12,301 nucleotides of DNA from Mogibacterium sp. Lineage in GTDB: Bacteria; Bacillota_A; Clostridia; Peptostreptococcales; Anaerovoracaceae. Positions 11,769 to 12,301 of the stretch are shown piece after piece. Each line of letters begins with the position of its first letter. The stretch's first letter is position 1. The position numbers and the translations under genes are program-made. Below the pieces are notes generated by a model. The model was not told the origin of the DNA, searched no databases, and was given only the letters and a program-made list of their open reading frames with translations. The stretch lies in the NCBI GenBank assembly GCA_017469325.1, contig JAFUGO010000082.1, forward strand, positions 1 to 12,301, read 5' to 3'.

Positions 11769-12301
11769 ATGCTCATATATCCGGCAATTGATCTTTACGG
11801 AGGAAAGGCTGTCAGGCTATTCAAAGGCGATTATGATCAGATGACCGTCTACAGTGATAACCCGCCGGAGATAGCGGAGAGGTTCATCGAGGCGGGCGCA
11901 GATCATATACATATAGTCGATCTGGAAGGCGCGCGTGACGGCGGTACCCCGAATTTCGATACTGCCGCTGCCATCAAAAAAGCGGCTGAGGCTGCATGCG
12001 CCGGGACCGGTCTTAAGGCATTCGCTGAGATAGGCGGAGGCATCAGGGACAGAGATACAGTTAAAAAATACCTGGACGCGGGCATAGACAGAGTCATACT
12101 CGGGACCGCGGCCGTAAAAGACCCGGCTTTTCTTGAAAGCGTCACCTCCGAATTCGGAGAGAAGATCGCGGTAGGCATCGACGTGAGAGACGGCCTGGTG
12201 GCTATAAAGGGATGGACAGAGCTGTCGGAGTACAGGCTGGACGGATTCGCCCGCATGATGCAGCAGACCGGTGTAAAGACGATCATCTGCACGGACATAT
12301 C
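11769..12301 (+). CDS. hisA: Phosphoribosylformimino-AICAR ribotide isomerase (partial, cut by window edge)
   Basis: A (beta/alpha)8-barrel isomerase converting ProFAR to PRFAR, the substrate of the HisF-HisH synthase. The visible 177 residues include the N-terminal active-site motif YPAIDLYGGKAVRLFKGDY with Asp8, the first phosphate-binding segment AEIGGGIRD (86-94), VILGTAAV (109-116), and the second catalytic aspartate in VGIDVRDG (Asp138). HisF paralogues differ in their N-terminus (RIIPCLD), so this is HisA. The start ATG 11769 follows AAGGAGG (11755-11761) overlapping the hisH stop. The gene runs off the right edge; about 60-65 residues are missing by comparison with the usual ~240. Confidence 0.95.
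   Translation, partial: MLIYPAIDLYGGKAVRLFKGDYDQMTVYSDNPPEIAERFIEAGADHIHIVDLEGARDGGTPNFDTAAAIKKAAEAACAGTGLKAFAEIGGGIRDRDTVKKYLDAGIDRVILGTAAVKDPAFLESVTSEFGEKIAVGIDVRDGLVAIKGWTELSEYRLDGFARMMQQTGVKTIICTDI

Overview
The window looks like chromosomal DNA from a Gram-positive anaerobe, most likely class Clostridia. The reasons are strong AGGAGG-type ribosome binding sites, TTG and GTG starts, T-run intrinsic terminators, a short-form HisG paired with HisZ, the compact gene order hisZ-G-D-C-B-H-A, and a LarE-family protein. I cannot name a genus. Base composition changes along the window: the first ~1.76 kb is AT-rich and the rest is richer in GC. The his operon uses many ATA and AGA/AGG codons, whereas gap prefers ATC and CGT/CGC, as highly expressed genes often do.

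Layout. (1) 1-2220 looks like the decayed end of one or more mobile islands at a tRNA-Ser locus. Two copies of a 17-bp sequence identical to the 3' end of a tRNA-Ser gene (acceptor strand, discriminator G, CCA) lie at 309-325 and 2173-2189, and each is followed at once by a plus-strand intrinsic terminator. Between them are a TetR-family regulator (minus strand), a divergent gene for a small membrane-anchored cysteine-rich protein of unknown function, and a C-terminal remnant of a YhgE/MMPL-type membrane protein carrying Leu-x-x-Gly repeats. (2) 2220-3512 holds a single-gene unit for a class I glyceraldehyde-3-phosphate dehydrogenase with its own terminator; its NAD-ribose-binding Asp is replaced. 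(3) 3604-4446 encodes an orphan LarE-like sulfur transferase. (4) 4575-6350 encodes a two-TM sensor with a SpoIIE/RsbU-type PP2C phosphatase domain, followed by a strong terminator. (5) 6455-12301 is a histidine biosynthesis operon with a good sigma-A-type promoter: hisZ, hisG, hisD, hisC, hisB, hisH and hisA, the last running off the right edge.

How the genes work together. HisZ and the short HisG form the ATP phosphoribosyltransferase that starts the pathway. HisA and HisH (with HisF, presumably downstream) make imidazole glycerol phosphate, HisB dehydrates it, HisC transaminates the product and HisD completes the last two oxidations. The steps missing here (hisF, hisI/hisE, histidinol-phosphatase) are expected downstream or elsewhere. 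The left-hand island genes have no evident link with the metabolic genes. I see no rRNA, complete tRNA, CRISPR array, complete insertion sequence or recognisable defence system. The least explained parts are the tRNA-Ser-flanked island with its cysteine-rich protein, and the unusual cofactor site of the GAPDH.
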